NCBI GenBank assembly: GCA_011959205.1
Contig: BLLV01000226.1
Coordinates: 1 to 36,801 of the forward strand
Length of the DNA stretch: 36,801 bases
Direction: 5' to 3'
From: Bacteroidaceae bacterium
GTDB taxonomy: Bacteria; Bacteroidota; Bacteroidia; Bacteroidales; Bacteroidaceae
This document shows positions 25,303 to 33,087 of this stretch, piece after piece. The notes under the pieces were generated by a model. It was not told the origin of the DNA and ran no database searches. It was given only the letters and a program-made list of their open reading frames with translations. The number at the start of each line of letters is the position of its first letter. Positions within the stretch are counted from its first letter, which is position 1. A program made the translations under genes and the position numbers.

Positions 25303-25326
25303 CACTGTTATTTTAAGGTAAAAAGA

Positions 25327-26253
25327 ATGGCTATTCAAAGATACAAAGGACATTTGGCACTGCTAGGCGCTGCCATAATGTGGGGATTGATGTCTCCAAT
25401 TGGTAAAACGGCGTTAGAAAACGGAATTTCAGGTCTCTCTCTCGCTACATTCCGAATGACAGGAGGTGCTATCTGTTTCTGGATAGCGTCTATTTTCGCT
25501 CCTAAAGAACAAGTAAAGCCGCACGACTTGATGATGTTGTTCTTTGCAGGATTATTGGGTATCGTCCTGAATCAGGGATGCTTCACATTCGGATTGTCAC
25601 TGACCTCTCCCATCGACGCTTCCATCGTAACAACCACGGCTCCTATCGCCACCATGATTGTCGCCGCCATTTATCTGAAAGAACCGGTTACCGGGAAAAA
25701 AGTGATTGGTATTTTTCTGGGATCTATCGGGGCTTTGACATTGATACTGAGCAGTCAGGGGTCAACAGATGGAAAAAGCGGAAGCATTCCGGGCGATTTG
25801 CTTTGCCTGACCGCACAAATCAGTTTTTCGTTCTATCTGGCTATTTTCAAAGGACTGATCAGCAGATACAACATATTCACCTTGATGAAATGGATGTTCA
25901 CCTATGCGGCCATCTGCTTTATTCCGTTTTCCTATCATGAGGTCTCGGCCATACATTTTCAGGAAATCTCCGCTTCCACATGGGCCTGTGTAGCTTATGT
26001 CATTTTAGGCGGAACGTTCTTTGCCTATATCCTGATGATGATCGGACAGAAAACATTGCGCCCCACGGTCATCAGCATGTACAACTATGTGCAGCCCATT
26101 GTAGGAACCAGTGTCTCTATCTTGTTAGGAATGGGAACCTTCGGCATTGCCAAAGGAATAGCTGTGGCACTGGTATTCACGGGAGTGTATATTGTGACTC
26201 AAAGTAAAAGCCGTGAGCAGATGCTGGCAGAACAAGCCGACAGAAAAGAATGA
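25327..26253 (+). CDS. DMT-superfamily EamA transporter
   Basis: About 308 residues with ten hydrophobic segments in two EamA repeats. HLALLGAAIMWGLMSPIGKT opens the first and LSFSFYLAIFKG-type text opens the second; the signature AYILMMIGQKTLRPTVIS and YNYVQPIVGTSVSILLG lies in the last third. EamA proteins export amino acids, nucleosides or other metabolites, and the substrate is not predictable. It has its own -7 box and ends 29 bp before the convergent SDR gene. Confidence 0.88.
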   Translation: MAIQRYKGHLALLGAAIMWGLMSPIGKTALENGISGLSLATFRMTGGAICFWIASIFAPKEQVKPHDLMMLFFAGLLGIVLNQGCFTFGLSLTSPIDASIVTTTAPIATMIVAAIYLKEPVTGKKVIGIFLGSIGALTLILSSQGSTDGKSGSIPGDLLCLTAQISFSFYLAIFKGLISRYNIFTLMKWMFTYAAICFIPFSYHEVSAIHFQEISASTWACVAYVILGGTFFAYILMMIGQKTLRPTVISMYNYVQPIVGTSVSILLGMGTFGIAKGIAVALVFTGVYIVTQSKSREQMLAEQADRKE

Positions 26254-26282
26254 CCTCACTCACAGTGCTATCTGATAAATCC

Positions 26283-27143
26283 TCAGGCAATCGGTTCCTC
26301 CAGCTTCAACTTCTCCAGACACGCCTTCGTATCCGCCCAAAGCTGTTTTGCCTGTGGATGATTCATGAACTTATCCTTTACTTTTCCAGGTTTGCAAGAA
26401 GCGAACATTTGCCCTGTAACCCCTTTCCACCGCTCATCCAAAAGCAAACTGACAGCTGTAGCGGCCCCTTGCTTGGGAGTACGGATACAAGGACGAAACA
26501 GCATGTCGGTCAATGGGTCAAACCACATATCCATACGGATGATATTGGTCGATACAATACCGGGGTCGGCGGCATTAACGGTGATTCCCTCTGCTTTCAG
26601 CCTCTCGGAAAGTTCACGGGTAAAAAGCCACAGAGCCAATTTGGTATTGCTGTAAACAGGGATACGCCAGAAACTTCCCCTCTTCCCACGGGTAAAAAAT
26701 TCAGGAGTAATCTTCCCTATAGCATACGTACAAGAAACCATGTTCACAATCCGGGTTCCCTTCCCCATCAGAGGCAATAATTTCAGAGTCAGCAAAAAAG
26801 GAGCCACATAGTTCACAGCTACCGTATATTCCAGGCCATCCTCCGTTGTAACCAAACCGCCAGAACTCATTGTTCCCGCATTATTCATCAGCAAATCTAT
26901 ATGCTTCCCGCGTCCCAACAAATCATCCGCGACATTAGTCACAGAGGCCATGGAAGAAAGGTCAATCTGCCTGACTTCTATCTCTTTATTGCCTGTTTCC
27001 AGAATCAACCGGTTCTTACGCTCCTCCCCTTTGAAAAGAGTGTAACACAACATGATTACATGATAACCCGCCTGTGCTACCGCACGGGTTATTTCAGTTC
27101 CCATTCCTCCATCGGCACCGGTTATTATGGCTAATTTACTCAT
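26283..27143 (-). CDS. Short-chain dehydrogenase/reductase, candidate 3-beta-hydroxysteroid dehydrogenase
   Basis: 286 residues of the classical SDR fold. The NAD(P) loop is TGADGGMG (residues 8-15), followed by NNAG (87-90), the structural N111, catalytic S137 and the YSNTK pair Y164/K168. The C-terminal part (ADPGIVSTNIIRMD) is normal for the family. Its ATG overlaps the TGA of the flavin oxidoreductase gene (ATGA), so the two are coupled. In the company of a 5-alpha-reductase and an OYE enzyme, the reading is reduction of a 3-oxo steroid or bile acid to a 3-beta-hydroxyl. SDRs resembling retinol dehydrogenases share this look, so substrate remains inference. Confidence 0.8.
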   Translation of the reverse strand: MSKLAIITGADGGMGTEITRAVAQAGYHVIMLCYTLFKGEERKNRLILETGNKEIEVRQIDLSSMASVTNVADDLLGRGKHIDLLMNNAGTMSSGGLVTTEDGLEYTVAVNYVAPFLLTLKLLPLMGKGTRIVNMVSCTYAIGKITPEFFTRGKRGSFWRIPVYSNTKLALWLFTRELSERLKAEGITVNAADPGIVSTNIIRMDMWFDPLTDMLFRPCIRTPKQGAATAVSLLLDERWKGVTGQMFASCKPGKVKDKFMNHPQAKQLWADTKACLEKLKLEEPIA

Positions 27144-28366
27144 TGTTTCTCTAATTTTTCTATTTCACGTTCCAAACAAGGGGGTAATTTCTCTTCCAAA
27201 TGTTTGTGGCATGCCATGTCAATCGTGTACATTCTGGCAATGCAGTAATTGCTATGCCCACAGTTGCAACGAGCCTTCTCCTCATTCCGCAACCGATTGA
27301 CAAAACCCGGTTCATTCAGCAACGCCCTTCCCATCTGTACAAACTCAAAACCATCATCCAATACCTCATCTATCTTCTCACAAGATACCAGCCCCCCCAC
27401 ATATACTAACGGAATTTCCTTTATTTCTGTTCTGAACCTCAACGCATCTTCCAAAAAATAGGCTTCTTTGAAGGGCACGGCCGGAATCATCCACTTACCT
27501 ACCATACGCACCCCATATTTCAGCCACCAGCAATTCATATAATGTGTCATACTCTTTATAGGCATCGCCCCCCGCATGACATACATAGGCGCTTTGCTTA
27601 CAAAGCCTCCGCTCAGCACCAGCGCATGGGCCCCATCCTGCACCAAGCGCTTCGCTACCTGCACAGCTTCATCTATTTCCATGCCTCCTTTAAAACCGTC
27701 ACGCATGTTGGTTTTTACCAGGACAGCCATATCATTACCTGCAGCACGCATCACTTCCTCCATCACCATATCCATAAAACGCATACGGTTCTCCAACGAG
27801 CCGCCGAACTCATCCTTACGATGATTGGTGTAAGGTGAAAGAAACTGGCTGATAAGATAGCCATGACCGGCATGCACCTCCACCGCATCAAATCCAGCCT
27901 CACGCGCCAGATTGACCGACTGACCGTATGCCTTTGCCATCTGCGGCAGTTCCTCCTTGCGCAAACCACGCACGAAAGTAGGCGAATAAAGGTTAAAACC
28001 GGAAGAAGCCCCTACGGGTGTTACCCCACAAATACTTTTGTGCGACATATTTCCGCAATGTCCCAGCTGAATGCTTGCAGCAGCCCCTTCTTTATGAATC
28101 GCATCGGTTATATCCCTCAAGCCCGGCACTATTTCAGGGCGCATCCATAATTGCCTGTCGAAAGAAAGGCCGCTCTGTGTAACGGCGGCATAAGCAATAG
28201 TAGTCATTCCCACTCCACCTGCCGCCACCGAGCAGTGATAATCCTTCAATTGCCGGGAGGGCGCATTGCCCGGACACATACTCTCAAAAGCAGCCGAACG
28301 AATCGTACGGTTACGCAAAGTCAGCGGCCCGATAGAAGCTGGAGTAAATAATTTAGAGTTCATCAT
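27140..28366 (-). CDS. Old Yellow Enzyme-type NADH:flavin oxidoreductase, candidate 5-beta-reductase
   Basis: 408 residues. The FMN barrel is marked by LFTPASIGPLTLRNRTIRSA, SIQLGHCGNMSH, VEVHAGHGYLISQFLSPYTN and FGGSLENRMRF. It lacks the second half of BaiCD or 2,4-dienoyl-CoA reductase (about 650 residues). The C-terminal tail is cysteine-rich (CNCGHSNYC and later ACH and PPC), partly recalling the Fe-S region of those enzymes, though spacing differs. OYE enzymes reduce or form C=C bonds next to a ketone, which suits 3-oxo-delta-4 steroid chemistry. It follows the 5-alpha-reductase gene by 59 bp and overlaps the SDR gene. Confidence 0.82.
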   Translation of the reverse strand: MMNSKLFTPASIGPLTLRNRTIRSAAFESMCPGNAPSRQLKDYHCSVAAGGVGMTTIAYAAVTQSGLSFDRQLWMRPEIVPGLRDITDAIHKEGAAASIQLGHCGNMSHKSICGVTPVGASSGFNLYSPTFVRGLRKEELPQMAKAYGQSVNLAREAGFDAVEVHAGHGYLISQFLSPYTNHRKDEFGGSLENRMRFMDMVMEEVMRAAGNDMAVLVKTNMRDGFKGGMEIDEAVQVAKRLVQDGAHALVLSGGFVSKAPMYVMRGAMPIKSMTHYMNCWWLKYGVRMVGKWMIPAVPFKEAYFLEDALRFRTEIKEIPLVYVGGLVSCEKIDEVLDDGFEFVQMGRALLNEPGFVNRLRNEEKARCNCGHSNYCIARMYTIDMACHKHLEEKLPPCLEREIEKLEKQ

Positions 28367-28425
28367 TCATATTTTAGATTTTGCTTTCATCATTTCCTAA
28401 AACAGAAACGATATACTATCTAATT

Positions 28426-29190
28426 TCAATAAATAAAAGGAATCATTCTTTTCTTTTTCCCTACCACGTCTTTACCAAACTCTTCCCGATAACGGTTACG
28501 GATGGAATTGGCACGTGGTGCCAGATTAGCAAACGTCCACAGCACAAACACCCACGCAGCCGGCGAACAGGTGAGTACGGCAAATCCCGTCCATTCCACC
28601 AGCTCGCCAAAATAGTTGCCCGAAGTGACATACCGGTACATTCCCTTCTGCGGCAAATAATGGCGGGTGTCACCCGGTTTACGCAAACGACGGATCACAC
28701 TGTCGGAATGCAGATTAATGCCCATCCCGATAAAGAATAAAATTGTTCCCAGCCCAAACGAAGGAGTACTGAGCCAAGCATCCGTATAGAGGCCTTCCGG
28801 AGCCAGATAGAACAACCATTCTCCCTGTATCAGCCCGTTCAGGACATTAAAGACCACTCCCATCAGCATAATGGCAAGAGGCATCCGGCTCTTTCCTTTC
28901 ATCAGGAAAGGGAAGATGAAAGAACGCTGGAAATAGTGTAATTCAAAAAGGAGGAAAAAGAGGAAAGGAGCAGCATCCATACGCACGTTGCTGTTCCACC
29001 ACAGATAAAGCATTACAAAAAACACAGGTGCCTCCATCAGCACCCAACCTAATTTATTGTTCACTGAAAATCCCCATTTCGGGGTGTGGAACATACCATA
29101 ACCGGCACGTACATAATAAAGAGCTACAAATACAATCACCGCAAGCGCGGACATCGCCAATAGCAAGAATTCAAAAGTCTGTTGTCCCAT
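28426..29190 (-). CDS. Steroid 5-alpha-reductase (SRD5A-like)
   Basis: 254 residues from ATG 29190, preceded by a strong-looking GGGAGGAA; the in-frame ATG at 29262 would lie upstream of the promoter. It is a multi-pass membrane protein strikingly like human SRD5A1/2: HYFQRSFIFPFLMKGKSRMP, GMGINLHSDSVIRRLRKPGD, YVTSGNYFGELVEWTGFA and a terminal IPFIY. The steroid-site glutamate is present in LMEAPVFF (the QELPS motif of the animal enzymes), and the HY pair in ELHYFQRSF. It should reduce delta-4 of a 3-oxo steroid with NADPH to give the 5-alpha (allo) product. It leads a probable three-gene operon with an OYE enzyme and an SDR. Confidence 0.9.
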   Translation of the reverse strand: MGQQTFEFLLLAMSALAVIVFVALYYVRAGYGMFHTPKWGFSVNNKLGWVLMEAPVFFVMLYLWWNSNVRMDAAPFLFFLLFELHYFQRSFIFPFLMKGKSRMPLAIMLMGVVFNVLNGLIQGEWLFYLAPEGLYTDAWLSTPSFGLGTILFFIGMGINLHSDSVIRRLRKPGDTRHYLPQKGMYRYVTSGNYFGELVEWTGFAVLTCSPAAWVFVLWTFANLAPRANSIRNRYREEFGKDVVGKKKRMIPFIY

Positions 29191-29213
29191 ACTCGTTCCT
29201 CCCTTTATTAAAA

Positions 29214-29236
29214 TTAGTAAGTCACTAACAAATTTA
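29214..29236 (-). promoter_or_regulatory. -7 box with abutting palindromic operator, steroid/bile-acid operon
   Basis: On the minus strand TAAATTTG (29236-29229) matches TAnnTTTG, with GTTG about 20 bp upstream (29260-29257) as a near -33 element. Immediately downstream is TTAGTGACTTACTAA (29228-29214), with 5-bp arms TTAGT and ACTAA. It sits over the predicted transcription start, the position expected for a TetR-type repressor site. No regulator gene is next to it. Confidence 0.5.
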
Positions 29237-29330
29237 AGGGAAAAATCAGAGGTAAGCAACAATTAAGAGATTTTTTGCGAAGAAAAGATACGAATTTTAC
29301 CGTAGAGGAGTTTTTATGCAGAGGGCTGCA

Positions 29331-30185
29331 CTATTTTATGCCAGCTTTCCATTGATTCCCGCCCCAAAGGTTTACCTTATAAACCAATCCGGCTGAGATG
29401 TATCTGCATTGTTGGAGTTCAAACAGGAAATTAAAATGATCATTCCAAATGGAATAAGCAGCACCTATATTTATAGTCTTTGCATCATATTCGACCATGA
29501 AGTTCAATTCCTTATGAAATGCAGGACGAAAGTTAAGTCCTACGGCAGGACTATTCAACGAATAATCCATTCTTTTATTATAGAGGAAAGTCTTTACCAG
29601 AATCTTAAAGTCGAAAAGCCAGGAACGGTGTTCCAGATAAAACAAATCATAGCGGAGACGACGGAGCATCTTTTCTATCGTATCCGTGTAGCCATTATAC
29701 AGCGTAGCGTATGAGGTGACTCCCGGACGGATTTGGTAGAGGAACCGGTAACGCGGATCCCGCTCCATTATTTGATCAATGTAGAACTGACGCTCGGGAC
29801 GCGAGCCAATAAAGGCCATGTCACCTATAAACACATTCCACAATTGGGGGAGTTCATCCAGATGATGCTCACGAAGAAATTTACCTATTTTTGTCAACCA
29901 CGGATCTTCTCCACCTTTATAAAGGGCCGGTCCCAACTTCTCCGCATCCAACCGCATACTCCGGAACTTATAAATATAGAACGGCTTCCCGAAACGGCCT
30001 ACCCGCTCCTGCCTGAATATAGCGGGACCTCCATCCTCCCGCTTCACGGCAAGATAACAATATAGGAACAAAGGAGAAAAAACGATAAGCGCAATGAATG
30101 CTATCAAGCAGTCTCCCACCCGCTTGACATGACGCTGAAAAGCATTCATCCCATCAGGAATGAACACATCAGTCTGTTGTTTCAT
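29331..30185 (-). CDS. Initiating sugar transferase fused to a beta-barrel-like tail
   Basis: 284 residues in two parts. Residues 1-205 are a polyisoprenyl-phosphate sugar-1-phosphate transferase: an N-terminal membrane helix (about 25-47), IYKFRSMRLDAE, REHHLDELPQLWNVF, IGDMAFIGSRPERQFY and QIRPGVTSYATLYNGYTDT. From about residue 210 the sequence changes character to alternating polar/hydrophobic strands (SPAVGLNFRPAFHKELNFMV and EYDAKTINIGAAYSIW), which resembles the C-terminal strands of YjbH-type exopolysaccharide barrel proteins. Known enzymes of this family end soon after residue 205, so the tail suggests a deletion joining two genes of one locus. Catalytic parts look complete. It belongs to the damaged capsule/exopolysaccharide locus. 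Confidence 0.75.
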   Translation of the reverse strand: MKQQTDVFIPDGMNAFQRHVKRVGDCLIAFIALIVFSPLFLYCYLAVKREDGGPAIFRQERVGRFGKPFYIYKFRSMRLDAEKLGPALYKGGEDPWLTKIGKFLREHHLDELPQLWNVFIGDMAFIGSRPERQFYIDQIMERDPRYRFLYQIRPGVTSYATLYNGYTDTIEKMLRRLRYDLFYLEHRSWLFDFKILVKTFLYNKRMDYSLNSPAVGLNFRPAFHKELNFMVEYDAKTINIGAAYSIWNDHFNFLFELQQCRYISAGLVYKVNLWGGNQWKAGIK

Positions 30186-30222
30186 GTTGTTGATTTTTAC
30201 AAATAAAAATATAGAAAGACAG

Positions 30223-30251
30223 CCTCATTGCCGTGGCTGGTAATGAGGTGT
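30223..30251. repeat. Short hairpin upstream of the sugar transferase
   Basis: CCTCATTGCC and GGTAATGAGG around a short loop form a 9-10 bp stem (one G-U pair in the plus reading). It lies between the toxin fragment and the sugar transferase gene; role unknown. Confidence 0.25.
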
Positions 30252-30290
30252 ATATGTTATAGCACAAAAAAACAGTGTATAGACGTTTTT

Positions 30291-30470
30291 TTAAGAGTTC
30301 ATCAAATTACAATGAATCGTGACAATTCTGATTGTTGATTTGGTTATTCTATAAACAATTCGATATTTAGGGTGTATCGGGAAACTACGATACTCAAAAC
30401 GAGCGTTGCTGTTTTTTCTGTCAAGCATTCCTATCGTAGGACAAACCGATATTTGTTCCAATACTTCCAT
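30291..30470 (-). pseudogene. RelE/ParE-type toxin, 3' remnant
   Basis: A 59-residue frame from ATG 30470 to the TAA at 30291. Its text EQISVCPTIGMLDRKNSNAR, then FEYRSFPIHPKYRIVYRITK and the end TIHCNLMNS, matches the C-terminal two thirds of Bacteroides ParE/RelE-type mRNA interferase or gyrase toxins. About 35-40 N-terminal residues are missing and a stop stands directly before the ATG. No antitoxin gene is present. It is likely inactive. Confidence 0.6.
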
Positions 30471-30569
30471 TTATTGGAGGATACCAACTGCGTTCTCAGC
30501 CGATACCTGGCAGTCACCGTATTCGTATTACGTGCCACATACCCTTTCTTTAAAATAGAAAGCCACAAA

Positions 30570-30700
30570 ATATTTACAATGGAAACCAAGTTATCTGTAG
30601 AATAGTCATCCACTACCAGCAACTCCCAGTCTTGATAAGTTTGAGACAACACCGAACAGATCGCTTCTTCCACATATTTTTCCGTATTATACATAGGCAT
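30570..30700 (-). pseudogene. Family 2 glycosyltransferase, 5' remnant
   Basis: From the frame at 30700 the text reads MPMYNTEKYVEEAICSVL, then SQTYQDWELLVVDDYSTDN, the N-terminal nucleotide-sugar-binding unit of a GT-A glycosyltransferase (family 2). After about residue 43 the similarity fades, and the open frame continues only by chance to 30431 over the toxin fragment. The first residues of the gene are lost at a junction with a transposase fragment near 30701-30705. It is a relic of the capsule locus. Confidence 0.65.
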
Positions 30701-30815
30701 AACAGGTGAATGTTCTGATTTTCTTATTCCCGGAATACTTCTCTACCAAACGATCAAAGACACGACGGGGAAGAAAATCTGTAAGTTGAGCGAAGATATA
30801 TTTGCTTTGATTCAT
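30687..30815 (-). mobile_element. IS4-family transposase (DUF4372), N-terminal remnant
   Basis: ATG at 30815 begins MNQSKYIFAQLTDFLPRRVF, then DRLVEKYSGNKKIRTFTC, the conserved start of Bacteroides IS4-type transposases with the DUF4372 N-terminal domain. It breaks off after residue 38 (where TFTCWNQ is expected) and runs four residues into the glycosyltransferase relic. The region upstream to about 30930 is probably the IS leader: TATCTTTT lies on the minus strand near 30885, with a TTTG about 17 bp before it. No right end is present. Confidence 0.75.
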
Positions 30816-30976
30816 TGTTTTGAGCTTTTGGGCAAAGCTAAAACAACTTTTCAATTCAAATCGTCACGCTCCAAAAAGATACATAACTATGCGATTATCA
30901 AAGATTTCAAAGAACAATGTTTAATTTAAAGTGCCCACTAGTGATATTTCATAGAGAAAGCAATAAGTGGATTGCT

Positions 30977-31025
30977 ATAAATCTGAATTTATCAATACAA
31001 CATAATGATATAAATTCAGATTTAT
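30977..31025. repeat. Perfect 16-bp inverted repeat
   Basis: ATAAATCTGAATTTAT (30977-30992) and ATAAATTCAGATTTAT (31010-31025) are exactly complementary across a 17-nt loop. It lies in the 980-bp gene-poor gap between the sugar transferase and the ATPase gene, between the IS4 relic and a GTAAGCC sequence at 31053. It may be a terminator or the edge of an inserted segment. Confidence 0.5.
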
Positions 31026-31119
31026 GCCAAATTTAAGTGGTTAATATCAGAAGTAAGCCATAGAACCGAACTTATCCTCGTTATTTTGTGACATAAATTC
31101 AATTTTAAGGTGTTTTGTT

Positions 31120-31149
31120 TTTGGAAACCATAACCAATTAGTAAATTTG
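31120..31149 (+). promoter_or_regulatory. Complete Bacteroides promoter of the DUF234-type ATPase operon
   Basis: A -33 TTTG (31120-31123) and a -7 TAAATTTG (31142-31149) are separated by 18 bp, close to the consensus spacing. The ATG follows 19 bp later (31169), so the leader is about 12 nt. This is the best complete promoter in the window. Confidence 0.7.
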
Positions 31150-31168
31150 CACAAAAAGCCAAGGATAT

Positions 31169-32599
31169 ATGGATAAACTTATAGGTCGCGACAAGGAATA
31201 CGAGGAGTTGAAAAGATGCTTCCATTCCGATAGGTCTGAACTGGTCATAGTCTATGGAAAACGGCGTATCGGGAAAACATTCCTGATTGAAGAGTTCTTC
31301 GATCAGCAGTTTGACTTCAAATATGTCGGTGCGCACGGCATGACCACCCGAAGACAACTGAACAATTTTCTGAATACCCTGAACAGTTATTCGCCAAAGA
31401 AATATTCCCACTTGGGAAATTGGAACGAGGCATTCTATGCCCTTGAGGAATACCTCTCAACCCTGCCGACAAATCGCAAAAGAGTGGTCTTTATAGATGA
31501 AATGCCTTGGATGGACTCTGGTAGGTCCATATTTGTGTCCGCCCTTGAAAATTTCTGGAATGGTTGGGCCATGTCTCAACGAAATATCATGCTTGTCGCC
31601 ACGGGATCGGCAACCTCATGGATGAAAGACAAACTTGTCGCCAACAAGGGTGGTCTTCATGCCAGAATTACCTGTAAACTGCATTTATCTCCGTTCACCT
31701 TGAATGAGACGGAGCGCTATCTTGCAACACGGGGCATTGAATGGGACAGATACCAACTGACTCAAACCTATATGGTACTCGGCGGCGTTCCATTTTACTA
31801 CAGCCTTCTTGACCCGGAACAGAGTCTGGCCCAAAATATCGACAGGCTGTTTTTCAATGAAGGCGCACTTCTGAAACTGGAGTTTGACGAACTTTATAAT
31901 GCCCTCTTTGATAACGCAGAACTGTATACTTCAATTGTACGGTTACTCAGCGAGCATGAATCGGGAATGACAAACAAGGACATATTCCTGTCTTTGCCCT
32001 CCAAAAGCAGCAATATTTCCAAGGCGATCAGGAACCTTGAAAGTTCCGACATGATTGAGAAATGGCTCCAATACGGCAACAAACGCCGCGATGCCGTTTA
32101 CAGGCTGACGGATTTCTTTTCGCTGTTTTATTTCAAGTTTCTTGCAAACAACCTTTCCCACGACGATGAATGGTGGAGCAACCACATCAATTCAGGAATC
32201 GTCTTTGATTGGATGGGGAACAGCTTTGAACTGATCTGTATGAAACATCATAAACAGATAAAATCGGCATTGGGCATAAAAGGCATGGCGACATCCTTGT
32301 CCACATGGCAGGTCAAGCCTGACAAGGAAGCAGGAACGCCCGGCGGACAGATAGACATGATAATCGAACGTGCAGACAGGATTATACATCTGTGTGAAAT
32401 GAAATTCAGCACTGACACTTACCGTATCAAACCTGAATACGAACGCCGTCTGCGCGAACGCTCCGGTTTGTTCAAGGAGCTGGCAAAAATCAATAAGACT
32501 TTGGTTCATACCTTTATAACCACCTATGGCGTGGCCAATGCCAAGAATAAGAGTATTGTCCACAGCGAGGTGACGATGGATGACCTTTTTAATTCCTGA
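31169..32599 (+). CDS. ATP-binding protein of the archaeal ATPase/DUF234 type
   Basis: 476 residues. The N-terminal P-loop domain has Walker A VYGKRRIGKT (about residue 29) and Walker B VVFIDEMPWMD, then a sensor-like LVATGSATSW. A middle winged-helix-like region follows (MTNKDIFLSLPSKSSNISKA). The C-terminal DUF234 domain ends in a PD-(D/E)XK-like set: D in GGQIDMIIERADR and E/K in LCEMKFS. Such stand-alone ATPases are widespread in Bacteroidetes and archaea, and their function is unsettled; a DNA-targeting role is suggested by the nuclease fold. It lies in an inserted segment and is followed 5 bp later by a small helical protein. Confidence 0.8.
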   Translation: MDKLIGRDKEYEELKRCFHSDRSELVIVYGKRRIGKTFLIEEFFDQQFDFKYVGAHGMTTRRQLNNFLNTLNSYSPKKYSHLGNWNEAFYALEEYLSTLPTNRKRVVFIDEMPWMDSGRSIFVSALENFWNGWAMSQRNIMLVATGSATSWMKDKLVANKGGLHARITCKLHLSPFTLNETERYLATRGIEWDRYQLTQTYMVLGGVPFYYSLLDPEQSLAQNIDRLFFNEGALLKLEFDELYNALFDNAELYTSIVRLLSEHESGMTNKDIFLSLPSKSSNISKAIRNLESSDMIEKWLQYGNKRRDAVYRLTDFFSLFYFKFLANNLSHDDEWWSNHINSGIVFDWMGNSFELICMKHHKQIKSALGIKGMATSLSTWQVKPDKEAGTPGGQIDMIIERADRIIHLCEMKFSTDTYRIKPEYERRLRERSGLFKELAKINKTLVHTFITTYGVANAKNKSIVHSEVTMDDLFNS

Positions 32600-32604
32600 C
32601 GGCT

Positions 32605-33084
32605 ATGATGATACGGCAAATCACCCAACGATTAAGTGAGATAAACACACTTCTCACCGATTGCAGGCAAGAAGATTTTTCTTTTGAAAAAGCCCTGCCA
32701 TTATCCCTGTTCTACCGTGATTTCAGTGATACGAACAGTCTTGTAGGCGAGGTAACCGGATTGGCAATGGAAAATCCCGGAGAACTATTGCAACTTTCAT
32801 CTTCCCTTATTTCGGAATCGGACAAATACCTGTCGCTTGATAAATCGGTATTGCAGGTAGTGGACTTCAAAGCAATTTTCGAGGAACACCTCAAACCGTT
32901 TGAGCACAGATACGAGGAAGCCAAGGCAACCGCCACAAAATTGTGGCAAGCCTATTCCGCAATAAGCAACCGGCTTGACTTTATGCCGTTGGATTCCGAA
33001 GAATACGCGAGACTGTCCGCAGAGTGCGATGCCAAGAAAGCGGAATACGACACGGCCCACGCACAAACCGACCATTTATATTAA
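32605..33084 (+). CDS. Hypothetical helical protein, second gene of the ATPase operon
   Basis: 159 residues (a start at 32608 is equally possible), no family recognised. It is largely alpha-helical, with charged heptad-like stretches near FEEHLKPFEHRYEEAKATAT and ARLSAECDAKKAEYDTAHAQ, so a coiled coil is likely. A +1 frame after codon 159 continues as KEWQQERDR and stops at 33110-33112, its TAA overlapping the ATG at 33112 of the IS66 gene. This suggests the annotated end arose by a one-base frameshift, or that the true end lies at 33112. It follows the ATPase by 5 bp. Confidence 0.5.
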   Translation: MMIRQITQRLSEINTLLTDCRQEDFSFEKALPLSLFYRDFSDTNSLVGEVTGLAMENPGELLQLSSSLISESDKYLSLDKSVLQVVDFKAIFEEHLKPFEHRYEEAKATATKLWQAYSAISNRLDFMPLDSEEYARLSAECDAKKAEYDTAHAQTDHLY

Positions 33085-33087
33085 GGA

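Noticed and set aside
29214-29228. Invertible-promoter repeat of the capsule type
   Set aside because: There is a single palindrome and no second copy flanking a promoter segment, and it does not match the known invertible-repeat core, so an operator is the better reading.
30372-30605. Plus-strand open frame of 77 codons
   Set aside because: Lies antisense to the toxin and glycosyltransferase relics, whose minus-strand frames carry clear family similarity.
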